Of a stretch of DNA of 55,673 nucleotides, positions 24,904 through 32,395 are shown one piece after another (position 1 is the first letter of the stretch; every line of letters starts with the position of its first letter). The stretch comes from a virus. Below the pieces are notes generated by a model, which did no database searches, was not told the origin of the DNA, and saw only the letters and a program-made list of their open reading frames with translations. The stretch spans positions 1 to 55,673 of IMG/VR virus record IMGVR_UViG_3300035698_021168; one strand, 5' to 3'. A program made the translations under genes and the position numbers.

Positions 24904-25979
24904 ACGGTTGCGGGGCCAGGAAGCGACCCCGCGGCCACCACCTTACCCCCGAAAACGCGAGCGGTCAAGCCCAGGCCGAGCGGCGGCGGCGTTCCATGTG
25001 GAACATCCCGAGCATCGCGGCGGGCGGGGGTTTCCCTGTGTCCGCAACTATGTGCGGGGGAGTGTGCGGACGCGAACCGCCACCAGGGGCAGGGAACGCC
25101 ACTGGTCAAAACTGTGCGGGGGAGTGTGCGACCATCGCGCCGGTCCGATCACGAAACTGGTGGCGCTCGGACACGCGGGGGGTTGCCCTCGCCCCGGCGA
25201 GTGTGCGAGGGAGTGTGCGACCGTCGCGCCGGTCCAATCACGAACCTTGTCCATCTTGGCGCGGGTCCCAATCACGAAACTGGTGAGATTGGAACGGCGG
25301 GGGGGTTGCCCTCGGTCTGCGCATGTGTGCGAGCGTGTGCGGACGCCCAACCGCCTCCAGGGGCAGGGAACGCCGCTCGTGGAAACTGTGCGGCGGAACT
25401 ATGTGCCGGGTACGGCCCGAGAACCCGAGCGGTCGACGCACCTGTCGACGCACCTGTCCGCACGCGGGCGGGCCGACGGCGTGCCAGGCCGGGGCAAGGG
25501 CGAGCCCAGGCGGGGGGGCGACGGCGAGCCCGAGGGCGGGAACCAGGCGGGCCGCGGGCCAGGCGGGCGGAGCGATCTATCCTGGCGGGCGCTCCCCGGC
25601 GTCGTGCGTTGGGGCTTTGCCCGGCGTTGTGCATTGGGGCGTTGCCCTGTATCCGCCAACTTTGTGCGGGAGTGTGCATACGCGAACCGCCTACAGGGGC
25701 AGGCAGGGCCGCTCGGGGAAACTGTGCGGCGAGACTGTGCGAGCATCGCGCAGGTCCCGATCACGGAACTTGTCCATCTTGGCGCGGGTCCCAATCACGA
25801 AACTGGTGACGCTGGTGAGGGCGGGGGGTTGCCCTGTGTCCGCAACAGTGTGAGATAAGCCGACCGCCCTGAGAGGCCGCCAGGGCCGATCGGCGTAACT
25901 GTGGGGCCGAATGGTGGCAAACCGACGCGGGTCCGAGAAATAAGATCGGCCGCTTGGAACGGTGATCGGACCAGGCGTT
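24904..25979. repeat. Repeat array 2, non-coding, about 1.0 kb
   Basis: No supportable gene. It is built of the same blocks as array 1: GGGGGTTGCCCT, TCCGCAACTATGTGCG, AACCGCC then CAGGGGCAGGGAACGCC, GAAACTGTGCGGCGGAACT, and the unit GGTCCCAATCACGAAACTGG (near 25142, 25230, 25262, 25757 and 25789). A 13-bp tandem GTCGACGCACCT pair near 25432 has its partner (GTCCACGCACCT) near 19661 in array 1. The two arrays therefore look like duplicated or co-evolving regions. They flank the block holding terS, the FtsK-gamma protein, the ParB-methyltransferase, fliW and the tRNA-like sequence. Confidence 0.75.
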
Positions 25980-26621
25980 CTACCCGGCGAGGGGCGGGGC
26001 CTCGACGCCCCACCTCCGCCAGTGTTTCGCGCCCACGCGGAGGTCCCAACCGGCCAGGCCCTGGCAGCCGAACCCTCCCGGGCCGAACCCGACGCGGTCA
26101 ATGGCGATCTTGAACCCCGAGAGCACGGTCGATCCCTTCGGCGGGACCGGGTCCTCGGGGTTCACCGGCTGCCAGTAGGTCGCCACCAGGGCGGCGTCCT
26201 CCAGGGCGGCGAACACCCAGCCGCGGCCTTCCAGTATCGCTTTGGAGAGCGGGCCGCAGGTCCGGCACGCATACGCCAGGCAGGGGGCACACACCCACGG
26301 CTGCGCCAACAGCGTCATGGCGACACCGCCGACACTGCGCCGGTCCGGCCAGGACGGGCAGCACACCAGCGGGTCACGCGGCAGCCCCGAGCACACATGG
26401 CAGAGGCGGCCGTGCATCGATTCGCGGAGCCTCTGGTCGTCGTACCGCCCGAAGTCAGGCGCGTACCCGTCGGCCTCCCAAACGGTCATGAGGTCCGCCT
26501 GGGCCCAGACGGACGGAACCAGGGCCGAGCGCCCGCGGGGCGAGTCGGCCACCACCCAGGGGACCGGCAGGCCGCTCCTCTGCGGACGGTGCTCAAGGTG
26601 CGGGGGGACGAACACGCTCAA
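25980..26621 (-). CDS. Cys-rich putative zinc-binding protein
   Basis: 213 aa from a TTG at 26621 overlapping the upstream stop (TTGA). Residues 75-125 carry several Cys pairs (GRLCHVCSGLPRDPLVCCPS and WVCAPCLAYACRTCGPLS), likely binding two zinc ions. The C-terminal half (KGSTVLSGFKIAIDRVGFGP, then GWDLRVGAKHWRRWG) is Gly/Trp-rich. A nucleic-acid or protein-binding role is possible. The family is not recognised. It is the last gene before array 2. Confidence 0.6.
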   Translation of the reverse strand: MSVFVPPHLEHRPQRSGLPVPWVVADSPRGRSALVPSVWAQADLMTVWEADGYAPDFGRYDDQRLRESMHGRLCHVCSGLPRDPLVCCPSWPDRRSVGGVAMTLLAQPWVCAPCLAYACRTCGPLSKAILEGRGWVFAALEDAALVATYWQPVNPEDPVPPKGSTVLSGFKIAIDRVGFGPGGFGCQGLAGWDLRVGAKHWRRWGVEAPPLAG

Positions 26622-26881
26622 CGGGCCGAACCCGACGCGACCACCGGCAACATGGTGCAGTGAACATTCCGCACGCACACTTCCTCGCCGGTGAGGCGGA
26701 TGTTGTAATCCGTCACGGCGTGCGAGCACCCCTCGGTGATCTGCAGGGTCGCCCAGACTTCGTCCGAGCGGAGCACCACGCCGGTGAACGCACCCTTCCG
26801 GCGGTGACTGATCCGGTACTCGACGCCGTCGACAGGGGGACGGCCGTCCGGCGTGCAATGTTTCCAACCGTCAACAGCCAT
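26618..26881 (-). CDS. Small unknown protein
   Basis: 87 aa from an ATG at 26881, overlapping the end of the upstream regulator by 11 bases. The sequence is beta-rich and compact (DGVEYRISHRRKGAFTGVVL; EVWATLQITEGCSHAVTDYN), like small SH3-like or OB-like domains, with three Cys. It is coupled to the zinc-binding gene downstream. No family recognised. Confidence 0.6.
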   Translation of the reverse strand: MAVDGWKHCTPDGRPPVDGVEYRISHRRKGAFTGVVLRSDEVWATLQITEGCSHAVTDYNIRLTGEEVCVRNVHCTMLPVVASGSAR

Positions 26882-27275
26882 TTGTCGGTTCCTTATCGGG
26901 CGAGCGCCCAGGGGGGAGAAACAGGTCGGCAGGCGGAGCGATGTCGTCCATGCGGACGGCGGCCAGCCGAGGGACAGAGAGCCGGTACGCCTTCGTTTGG
27001 CGACCGGCACGGACCGAGGTTATCAGGCCGAGCTGCTCGAGCACGGCGAGCGAACGGGACACATTCACCTCCGACATTCCCGAGAGGTCCGAGTACTCGC
27101 GGGCGGTCACGGCCTCGCCCTCGAACGCCCAGACGAGCAGCAACATGAGCTTCTGGGACCCAGCCCCGACCGAGGTCTGCGACCGCCGCGGCCGGGCGGC
27201 GGCGACGGCCGCGAACACGGCGCTGGGCAGGCGGGTCATTTGGGCGGTGAGCGTCGGCACGCCCCAAATTACCAT
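26871..27275 (-). CDS. Winged-helix DNA-binding regulator
   Basis: 134 aa from an ATG at 27275; an ATG at 27290 would add five residues. Residues 45-105 (SQKLMLLLVWAFEGEAVTAR, SGMSEVNVSRSLAVLEQLGL, GRQTKAYRLSV) are a MarR/TrmB-like winged helix with a clear recognition helix. The C-terminus is Pro/Asp-rich. It starts right after a strong terminator, so it opens a separate short operon with the two small genes that follow. It could control the region between the lysis and packaging blocks. Confidence 0.65.
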   Translation of the reverse strand: MVIWGVPTLTAQMTRLPSAVFAAVAAARPRRSQTSVGAGSQKLMLLLVWAFEGEAVTAREYSDLSGMSEVNVSRSLAVLEQLGLITSVRAGRQTKAYRLSVPRLAAVRMDDIAPPADLFLPPGRSPDKEPTNGC

Positions 27276-27300
27276 CGAACACGCGAACATTCCAGGACAG

Positions 27301-27336
27301 AAAACGCCCCGGACCCCAAAAGACGGGCCCGGGGCG
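27301..27336 (-). terminator. Rho-independent terminator at the end of the lysis region
   Basis: On the minus strand GCCCCGG, a 16-base loop and CCGGGGC, then GTTTTC. It follows the 27373 gene and separates the 48.3-27.4 kb block from the next operon. Confidence 0.75.
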
Positions 27337-27372
27337 CACGGTAATCCATTATCGGACGCGGACACTAGGTTA

Positions 27373-27693
27373 TCAGACGGCGACGACCCGCAGCGCGGTC
27401 GCGGCGATCCGCAGCGCCGTCGCGGCCACCAGCAGGATCCGAGCGTCGACGGCGTCGGCCGATTCCACCGCGGAGCCCGCGGCCCGCAGGACCACGCTGT
27501 CGCGTTCGGCGAGCAGGGCCTGGTCGAACCCCGGCTCGCCCACCACCAGGGCCAGGTGATCGGCACGGGCGGCGGCGTAGGCGGCCACATCCTCGAGCTC
27601 GTCGACCACGCGCTGGCCGAGGGCGTCGGCCTGGGCCACGATCAGGGCGACGATGTCGTTTCCGATTTGCTGCAGGGATTCGTCACGATTCAT
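27373..27693 (-). CDS. Helical Ala/Val-rich protein, lysis region
   Basis: 106 aa, ATG at 27693. Almost entirely alpha-helical and amphipathic (DIVALIVAQADALGQRVVDE, then VDARILLVAATALRIAATAL). No signal peptide; the last 25 residues are hydrophobic and could be membrane-associated. As the last gene before the terminator in a membrane-protein cluster, a lysis accessory or antiholin-like role is possible but unproven. Confidence 0.55.
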   Translation of the reverse strand: MNRDESLQQIGNDIVALIVAQADALGQRVVDELEDVAAYAAARADHLALVVGEPGFDQALLAERDSVVLRAAGSAVESADAVDARILLVAATALRIAATALRVVAV

Positions 27694-27725
27694 TGGGGGG
27701 TAACCTCACTGTTGGGTGGAACGGA

Positions 27726-28166
27726 CTAGAACACCGGCGGAGCAGCCCGCAGCCTGTCCATCGCCACGCCAACCTCGAGCACGCGGTTTCTGAGGGACTC
27801 AGCGCCGAACGGGCCGATTTCACCACGCGCCTGCTTAGCGTTGATCCCGGCCAGGGCGAGGTCCCGCACCACGGCCCAACGCACCAGGCCCTCGGCGACC
27901 ATCCGAGCACGGTCGCCCGAGCGGACGGCCTCGAAGTACGCGTCGGCCGCCAGGGTCGCGTCCGGGCGGTCGGCGGCGGGCAGGGCGGCGACGCCCGCAC
28001 GCACATCGGACTCGAACCCGTCGGCGCTGAGCACCAGGGCGGGAACCAGAGCGAAGTCGCGGGCACGCTCACCCTGTCGGCACCCGGTGAGGGGGCATAC
28101 GGCGAGCATGAGCAGGGCCAGAGTCAGGGCCAGGCGGACGGCGGCGAACGGGGGAACACTTCGCAC
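27726..28166 (-). CDS. Putative lipoprotein
   Basis: 146 aa from a GTG at 28166 with AAAGGAGC four bases upstream. The N-terminal FAAVRLALTLALLMLAVCPL followed by TGC is a signal peptidase II lipobox, so the mature protein would be lipid-anchored at Cys. The mature part is helical and Ala-rich (PDATLAADAYFEAVRSGDRA). It lies next to the holin-like gene. A spanin-type or envelope-protective function is possible. Confidence 0.65.
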   Translation of the reverse strand: MRSVPPFAAVRLALTLALLMLAVCPLTGCRQGERARDFALVPALVLSADGFESDVRAGVAALPAADRPDATLAADAYFEAVRSGDRARMVAEGLVRWAVVRDLALAGINAKQARGEIGPFGAESLRNRVLEVGVAMDRLRAAPPVF

Positions 28167-28218
28167 GGTAGCTCCTTTGGGCACCAGGACGGGCCCGTCG
28201 GTGTGTTGAGCGTCGGGA

Positions 28219-28674
28219 TCAGGGACCGTCGGCGGGCTTCGCGTCGGCGGGCTTCGCGTCGGCGGGCTTCGCGTCGGCGAGCTTCGCGTCGGCGAGCTTC
28301 GCGTCGGCGAGCACCAGGGCGTCCGCCACTCTAGCGTCGGCGAGCACCTGGGCCTCCGCGATCTTGTGGTCATGGGAGCGGGAAGCGTCGGCATTGGCGC
28401 GGGCCTCGAACACCTTCGCGTCGGCGGCCAGGCGGGCCTCGAACACCCTGCCGTCCGCGGTGGCATACGCCCGATCGATCGACCCCTCGGTCGCAATGTA
28501 CCCGAGGGCGGCGAGGATCATGACCGCCAGGGCCGCGGCCTGCATGATCACATTTGACCATGCGTCACCCTGCTCCGGGGCGATCAACACGACCATACCC
28601 GCCACCTGTGCGGCGAGCGCCATAAGAAACTTTCGTGAGAGCAACCGTCGTCCGAGCGTACCGTCCTGGGCCAC
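28219..28674 (-). CDS. Holin-like membrane protein with a five-residue repeat tail
   Basis: 151 aa, ATG at 28674. Two membrane segments (FLMALAAQVAGMVVLIA; VIMQAAALAVMILAALGYIA) joined by a short loop match small phage holins. The C-terminal half is helical and charged, then ends in a run of (A/L)ADAK(P/L) units encoded by a 15-bp tandem repeat (28228-28312). Repeat copies are nearly identical at DNA level, so the number may vary between isolates. It should form the membrane lesion that times lysis. Confidence 0.65.
   Translation of the reverse strand: MAQDGTLGRRLLSRKFLMALAAQVAGMVVLIAPEQGDAWSNVIMQAAALAVMILAALGYIATEGSIDRAYATADGRVFEARLAADAKVFEARANADASRSHDHKIAEAQVLADARVADALVLADAKLADAKLADAKPADAKPADAKPADGP
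28228..28312. repeat. 15-bp tandem repeat in the holin-like gene
   Basis: Plus-strand unit CTTCGCGTCGGCGGG or CTTCGCGTCGGCGAG, five to six copies, in frame as ADAKP or ADAKL. Confidence 0.85.
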
Positions 28675-28731
28675 TGGTGGTCTCCTTACCGGAGATCATA
28701 CCACCAGCGGGCCCGGGGGTACTTACCAGGG

Positions 28732-28920
28732 TCAGCGACCCATCGTCCGGAGGATTTCGGCGGTCTCGGCGTTTCGGTCGTTGATGATGCCCAGGCCGGT
28801 CTCGCCAGCCGAGCCGCGGCTGAGGGCGCTAGCGGAGAGAGCCGCGGCAACAGCGGCACCGAGCAGGACACCGAGAAGGATCCAGACGCGGGCGGGGATG
28901 TAACGGGTGCGATTGATCAT
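28732..28920 (-). CDS. Small single-span membrane protein (inner-spanin-like?)
   Basis: 62 aa, ATG at 28920. Basic start (INRTRYIPAR) then one membrane helix (VWILLGVLLGAAVAAALSA), and a short polar tail. It begins inside the 3' part of the lipoprotein gene at 28829-29152 in a different frame. A membrane protein overlapping a lipoprotein gene is the arrangement of Rz/Rz1 spanins, although this tail is short for an inner spanin. Confidence 0.55.
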   Translation of the reverse strand: MINRTRYIPARVWILLGVLLGAAVAAALSASALSRGSAGETGLGIINDRNAETAEILRTMGR

Positions 28921-29152
28921 GGTGAGTACCTCCACAGATACTGTCCCATCGGTTCGGGAGCGGTGCCAGCCCAGGGGAGAGTGATCTCGTGACGAAATCC
29001 ACACCAGCCGCGCGAAACGGTACAGACGGTACCGGGGCGAGCCGCTCAGGCTGCGGCTGAGGGGGCTCGAGGGCGACAGCGCTGACGCACCCGCCCAGGC
29101 AGGCGGCGAACGCCAGGGCCGAGCACGCGGCGATAACGCTAGTCGGACGCAT
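28829..29152 (-). CDS. Putative lipoprotein (outer-spanin-like?)
   Basis: 107 aa, ATG at 29152 with GAGGA five bases upstream. Signal sequence SVIAACSALAFAACLG followed by GC forms a lipobox. The mature start is Pro-rich (LEPPQPQPERLAPVPSVP), as in outer-membrane spanin subunits. The last 30 residues are Cys/Arg/Pro-rich because they are read in the frame overlapping the next gene. The pair may fuse inner and outer membranes at lysis; this is inference from topology. Confidence 0.5.
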   Translation of the reverse strand: MRPTSVIAACSALAFAACLGGCVSAVALEPPQPQPERLAPVPSVPFRAAGVDFVTRSLSPGLAPLPNRWDSICGGTHHDQSHPLHPRPRLDPSRCPARCRCCRGSLR

Positions 29153-29774
29153 TGAGGTCCTCGAGGTTCATACGCGACAGGGCCTGCACCCACTCCGCGA
29201 ACGCGATGGGGGCCAGAGAGTCTCGGATGGCGACGCCAGCGGCGCGGGCGTTGGCAGACGCCACGGCCAGCCGGACGGATTCCTGCTCGTGCCGGACGGC
29301 CGCCACCAGCATGTCAACCCGGTCGGCCACCAGGGTGTGGGAGCTGAACACAGCATCGCCAGGGGCAGAGCCGTCCGCCGGGAAGTCGACCACGGCCACG
29401 GTGACTTCGTATGCCAGGCCCGGGTTGACGGACCACGCGAGCACCTGCCCGGCCTCGTAGGCCACGCCCATCGACGCCAGGTGAACGGGCACGCCCTCCA
29501 CCAGGGGGGCGAAGGGCTCGATGATCGCGTAGGTGCCACCCTCCACCACGATTCGGCCCGAGGTCGGCCGCGTCACGGCGACGCTGCCCGAGCCGGTGAG
29601 GGCCAGGGCGCTCGCCAGCACGGGCGGGTCGGACGCCTCACCGGCGAGCATCATGGCTGTCGGGCCGGGGACCGGTTCGCCCAGGCCGACCGTGCCGTCG
29701 TCGAGGGGCATGAACACCAGGGCGACAGAGCCGACGATGGCGGCGAGAGACGGAATGGCGGCGAGCAGACGCAT
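29139..29774 (-). CDS. Exported or membrane-anchored protein, unknown function
   Basis: 211 aa from an ATG at 29774. N-terminal hydrophobic segment (LLAAIPSLAAIVGSVALVF) is a signal anchor or signal peptide. The centre is beta-rich (GGTYAIIEPFAPLVEGVPVH; GLAYEVTVAVVDFPADG) and the end helical (ASANARAAGVAIRDSLAPIA). The layout resembles the exported protein at 16431-17030. Its stop overlaps the next lipoprotein start. It belongs to the envelope-directed gene run. Confidence 0.6.
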   Translation of the reverse strand: MRLLAAIPSLAAIVGSVALVFMPLDDGTVGLGEPVPGPTAMMLAGEASDPPVLASALALTGSGSVAVTRPTSGRIVVEGGTYAIIEPFAPLVEGVPVHLASMGVAYEAGQVLAWSVNPGLAYEVTVAVVDFPADGSAPGDAVFSSHTLVADRVDMLVAAVRHEQESVRLAVASANARAAGVAIRDSLAPIAFAEWVQALSRMNLEDLNASD

Positions 29775-29814
29775 GGGGTTCTCCTTCCGGCCGGGGCCGG
29801 TTCTGGGGGTTTTC

Positions 29815-30045
29815 CTACCACTTAACATAGTCGTTCGAGCCCCACCGCGTCAGGGTTTCCGCCATCCACTTCGACGCATCGGCCTTGTTCACATTCGACA
29901 CAAACTGCGCCACGCCCTGGCTGCCGAACGGGGCCAACAGGACGATGAACCCGGTGTGGGCCGGTACCCTGCGGCTGACTTCCCGAGCGATGGCCTGCAG
30001 GTGAATCCGGAGCTCGGGCTCGGTCATGGTGTCATATTTGTGCAT
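29815..30045 (-). CDS. Small conserved phage-type protein
   Basis: 76 aa from an ATG at 30045; the frame is open further but the extension is Pro-rich. The pattern ELRIHLQAIAREVSRRVPAH, then FIVLLAPFGSQGVAQFVSNV and a closing WMAETLTRWGSNDYVKW resembles a short phage protein family found near lysis or early genes. Two helices flank a beta strand. Function unknown. Confidence 0.6.
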   Translation of the reverse strand: MHKYDTMTEPELRIHLQAIAREVSRRVPAHTGFIVLLAPFGSQGVAQFVSNVNKADASKWMAETLTRWGSNDYVKW

Positions 30046-30132
30046 CGGCGGAGCCTCCTCGGTTGGGGGATTTGCGAGCGGCGGGGGAGCGGTCAACGCG
30101 ACGCCCCCAGGGACCACGGCGACAGACGGAGG

Positions 30133-30600
30133 TCACGGCGCGTCCTCCTCGGGCGCATCCCAACTCATCCGGACCGCCGGGTCGCGGCTCGAGCGACGCA
30201 TCGCCACCAGGACGCACGCCAGCCGTTCGATCGGCTGCTCGAGACAGACGGCGTCCTCGATGTCGGAGCACGCCCTCGCCTGGAGCCATGCCGCGACAGA
30301 GGCCAGGTGCAGGTGGAGCAGCTCATGTACGACGGTCTTCTCCATGTCGATCGGGTCCACGCTCGGCACCAGGTCGTTGGGGTCGAGCACGCGGATGGTT
30401 GCGCGCTGGCTTTTCAGCGTGTGATGGATGTCGCCGTAGGACGAACCGAGCGCGTACCCGCGGGCGATCTGGATGTCGATCGCCCAATGGTCGAGGGCCA
30501 GCCTCGCGGCCCACCACGCGCAGCACCTCACGGTTTCCTCTTCGGTCAGCCGGACGCCCGAGCGGCAAACATCCAACTGCGTGACGGGAATCCAGCTCAT
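30133..30600 (-). CDS. HExxH metallopeptidase-like protein
   Basis: 155 aa from an ATG at 30600, overlapping the upstream gene stop. KTVVHELLHLHLASV at about residues 88-102 holds an HExxH zinc motif (HELLH) in a helix. The preceding beta strand (ATIRVLDPNDLV) is typical of small metallopeptidase folds. No signal peptide, so a cytoplasmic target is likely. It lies between the methyltransferase and the lysis genes. It may not be the cell-wall enzyme, which was not recognised anywhere. Confidence 0.65.
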   Translation of the reverse strand: MSWIPVTQLDVCRSGVRLTEEETVRCCAWWAARLALDHWAIDIQIARGYALGSSYGDIHHTLKSQRATIRVLDPNDLVPSVDPIDMEKTVVHELLHLHLASVAAWLQARACSDIEDAVCLEQPIERLACVLVAMRRSSRDPAVRMSWDAPEEDAP

Positions 30601-31397
30601 GACTTCTCCCAGGGGACGGCCCAGCCGGGCCAGGATTTGACCGTGGGCTCCAACGCGACAGCACGCAACCGAGCAGTGATGGCCCTGCAGTACACTGCCG
30701 AACGCTCCACGGCGACGAACCGGCGGTGAAGCCGCAAGGCCTCGACGCCCATCGACCCCGACCCGGCGAAAGCGTCGAGCACCAGGTCCGACGGGTCGGA
30801 CCACCCGAGCACGATCCTCTGGAGCAGCTCCGGCGGGAGCTGCGACGGGTGCCATTTCACGCGGGCGGTGCTGGTCCCCTGGAGCCGCCGGATCTGCCAG
30901 ACGGTGCCGGGGATCCGCCCGGCCGGGTTCGCGCGCTTGTCGCCCATTTGCTGACGCACCGATTGGTGGCGGATCGCATCCAGGCGGCGCTCCACCCGCA
31001 ACGGGTCGTTCGTGTGAACCAGGACCATCCGCCAGTCGTGCGTCAGGTCGGTGTGCCGGTACACGGCGAACCGCTCGTGCCAGGCAATCGAGTAGAGCTC
31101 CGGGCCAATGATCGCCTCCATCAACCCAGAGAGCCAGCGGGCATGGCGCACGGGCACCACCCACCAGCATGTCCCGCCAGGCCGGAGCCAGGTGGCCTGG
31201 TGCCGCAACGCCCGAGAGCAGAGGTCGAAGTAATCCCCGCTCGAGAGCCGGTCCTTCCAGGCATCGCCGTCGTACTCAACGCCCTGGTTGTACGGGGGGT
31301 CGGCGAGGATCACGGCCGCCTTGCTCCCGGCCGCCAGGGCGGGGAGCGGTTGGGAGCAGGGGTTATCGTTGTAAGCGTACCGGACCACGGCGAACAT
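30597..31397 (-). CDS. DNA amino-methyltransferase
   Basis: 266 aa from an ATG at 31397; an ATG at 31457 in the end of the upstream gene is the alternative. Motif IV is ILADPPYNQGVEYDG near residue 30 and motif I is LDAFAGSGSMGVEALRLHRR near residue 215, the order of beta-class enzymes, followed by FVAVERSAVYCRAI. Between them GDKRANPAGRIPGTVWQI is typical of phage methyltransferases of the DNA methylase N-4/N-6 group. Likely protects phage DNA from host restriction. Confidence 0.85.
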   Translation of the reverse strand: MFAVVRYAYNDNPCSQPLPALAAGSKAAVILADPPYNQGVEYDGDAWKDRLSSGDYFDLCSRALRHQATWLRPGGTCWWVVPVRHARWLSGLMEAIIGPELYSIAWHERFAVYRHTDLTHDWRMVLVHTNDPLRVERRLDAIRHQSVRQQMGDKRANPAGRIPGTVWQIRRLQGTSTARVKWHPSQLPPELLQRIVLGWSDPSDLVLDAFAGSGSMGVEALRLHRRFVAVERSAVYCRAITARLRAVALEPTVKSWPGWAVPWEKS

Positions 31398-31413
31398 TCG
31401 CGCGTCGGTCTTT

Positions 31414-31818
31414 TCAGGGGGTATCTGCAACAGGGGCCTCCTTCGTGGGCTCGCCATCCCCGATCGCGGGCTCGGGCCAGGACTCGATCAACCGCCGGGT
31501 CTCGCGGACTTCATCGGCCCAGGCGGCGGGGAACTTCTCGAGCAGGGGCAGCGACGGAGCGTCCCGCATCTTCTCGCACCAGGCCCTGACGCGCTCGCTG
31601 CTGCCGACGGACCCCCGGGGCATCCAGCTGTAGCACACGGCCGCATACGCGGCCAGGATGCGGATGTTCGTGGCGTCGGCACGGCCCGCGGCCTCCATCA
31701 AATCGTTGGAATACACGGCGCTGAGGAACCCGCCAGGCGGCGTACCGGCGCAAGCGTACTGGATCATTGAGCAGCGCATGTGAGGGGGAATCAGCCGGGA
31801 ATCGATCGCGTCATACAT
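31414..31818 (-). CDS. Conserved phage protein, unknown function
   Basis: 134 aa from an ATG at 31818. The block IPPHMRCSMIQYACAGTPPG, then GGFLSAVYSNDLMEAAGRAD and YSWMPRGSVGSSERVRAWCE matches a small protein common in tailed phage early regions (HMR…G-T-P-P-G-G-F-L…S-N-D-L…P-x-G-S-x-G-S). Its role is unknown. It overlaps the preceding HEFRH gene by eight bases and precedes the methyltransferase. Confidence 0.7.
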   Translation of the reverse strand: MYDAIDSRLIPPHMRCSMIQYACAGTPPGGFLSAVYSNDLMEAAGRADATNIRILAAYAAVCYSWMPRGSVGSSERVRAWCEKMRDAPSLPLLEKFPAAWADEVRETRRLIESWPEPAIGDGEPTKEAPVADTP

Positions 31819-32395
31819 GTCGGTCCTTTCGTGAGGGGGACAGGGCGGCGCAAGCCGCGCGTGATTTGGCGAGCCCGGCCGGAACCGGCTGCTTTGCGGG
31901 CTCGATCGGGGAGCGGCCGGTGAGCACGCGGAACCGGCTGAGGCGGTCGACGGCCCAAAACTCTGCGTCGAGCTCGCCCAGGCGGCGGGGCCGCGCCTTC
32001 CCGTCCATCGCGGCCTTCGCCCGGCGAAACTGCCAGACATGGCGAAACTCATGGGCGGTCAGCGTCACCAGGTAGTCGACCGGGGACTCGATCGGCACGC
32101 CGGAGGGGAAGCGACGGTCAAACCACTTCAGGCCCTGACCGTGCCAACGCGCGGGGCAGTTTTCCGCGTTCCTCAGTTTCAGGATCACGGTGTACTCGGC
32201 CTGGGCGACGCCGAGCTTCGCGCACCGGATCCTGCTCTCCACGCCCCAACAGGCGTACCCAGAGTAGCGGCCGCTCCAGTCGGCCTTGTCGGCCAGGACC
32301 ACCAGGACGCCAGCGTCGCGGATCCCGGCCGCGCCGTGCTCCAGGTACGGGCGGAGAACATCCGTGGCGACGGCGCTGCGGTTGACGATCCTCAT
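31811..32395 (-). CDS. Second metallopeptidase-like protein (HEFRH)
   Basis: 194 aa, ATG at 32395. LVTLTAHEFRHVWQFRRAKA near residue 112 contains HExxH, and GELDAEFWAVDRL 25 residues later provides a downstream Glu, the layout of gluzincin-like metallopeptidases. The N-terminal half has no recognised domain. It resembles phage proteins annotated as putative metallopeptidases. No signal peptide. Activity is not proven. Confidence 0.6.
   Translation of the reverse strand: MRIVNRSAVATDVLRPYLEHGAAGIRDAGVLVVLADKADWSGRYSGYACWGVESRIRCAKLGVAQAEYTVILKLRNAENCPARWHGQGLKWFDRRFPSGVPIESPVDYLVTLTAHEFRHVWQFRRAKAAMDGKARPRRLGELDAEFWAVDRLSRFRVLTGRSPIEPAKQPVPAGLAKSRAACAALSPSRKDRHV

Noticed and set aside
25085-25375. 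GGGCAGGG octamers as KOPS sites for the FtsK-gamma protein
   Set aside because: The octamer occurs in array 2 (CAGGGGCAGGG) but also elsewhere; in this base composition the number seen may be chance without a full count.
24421-25858. Plus-strand open frames of 462 and 316 codons over the tRNA-like sequence and array 2
   Set aside because: They include the reverse complement of tRNA arms (giving the typical MERAGIEPAP peptide) and repeat units in shifting frames.
17999-25979. Diversity-generating retroelement or retron
   Set aside because: Repeats suggested it, but no reverse transcriptase motif was found in any frame.
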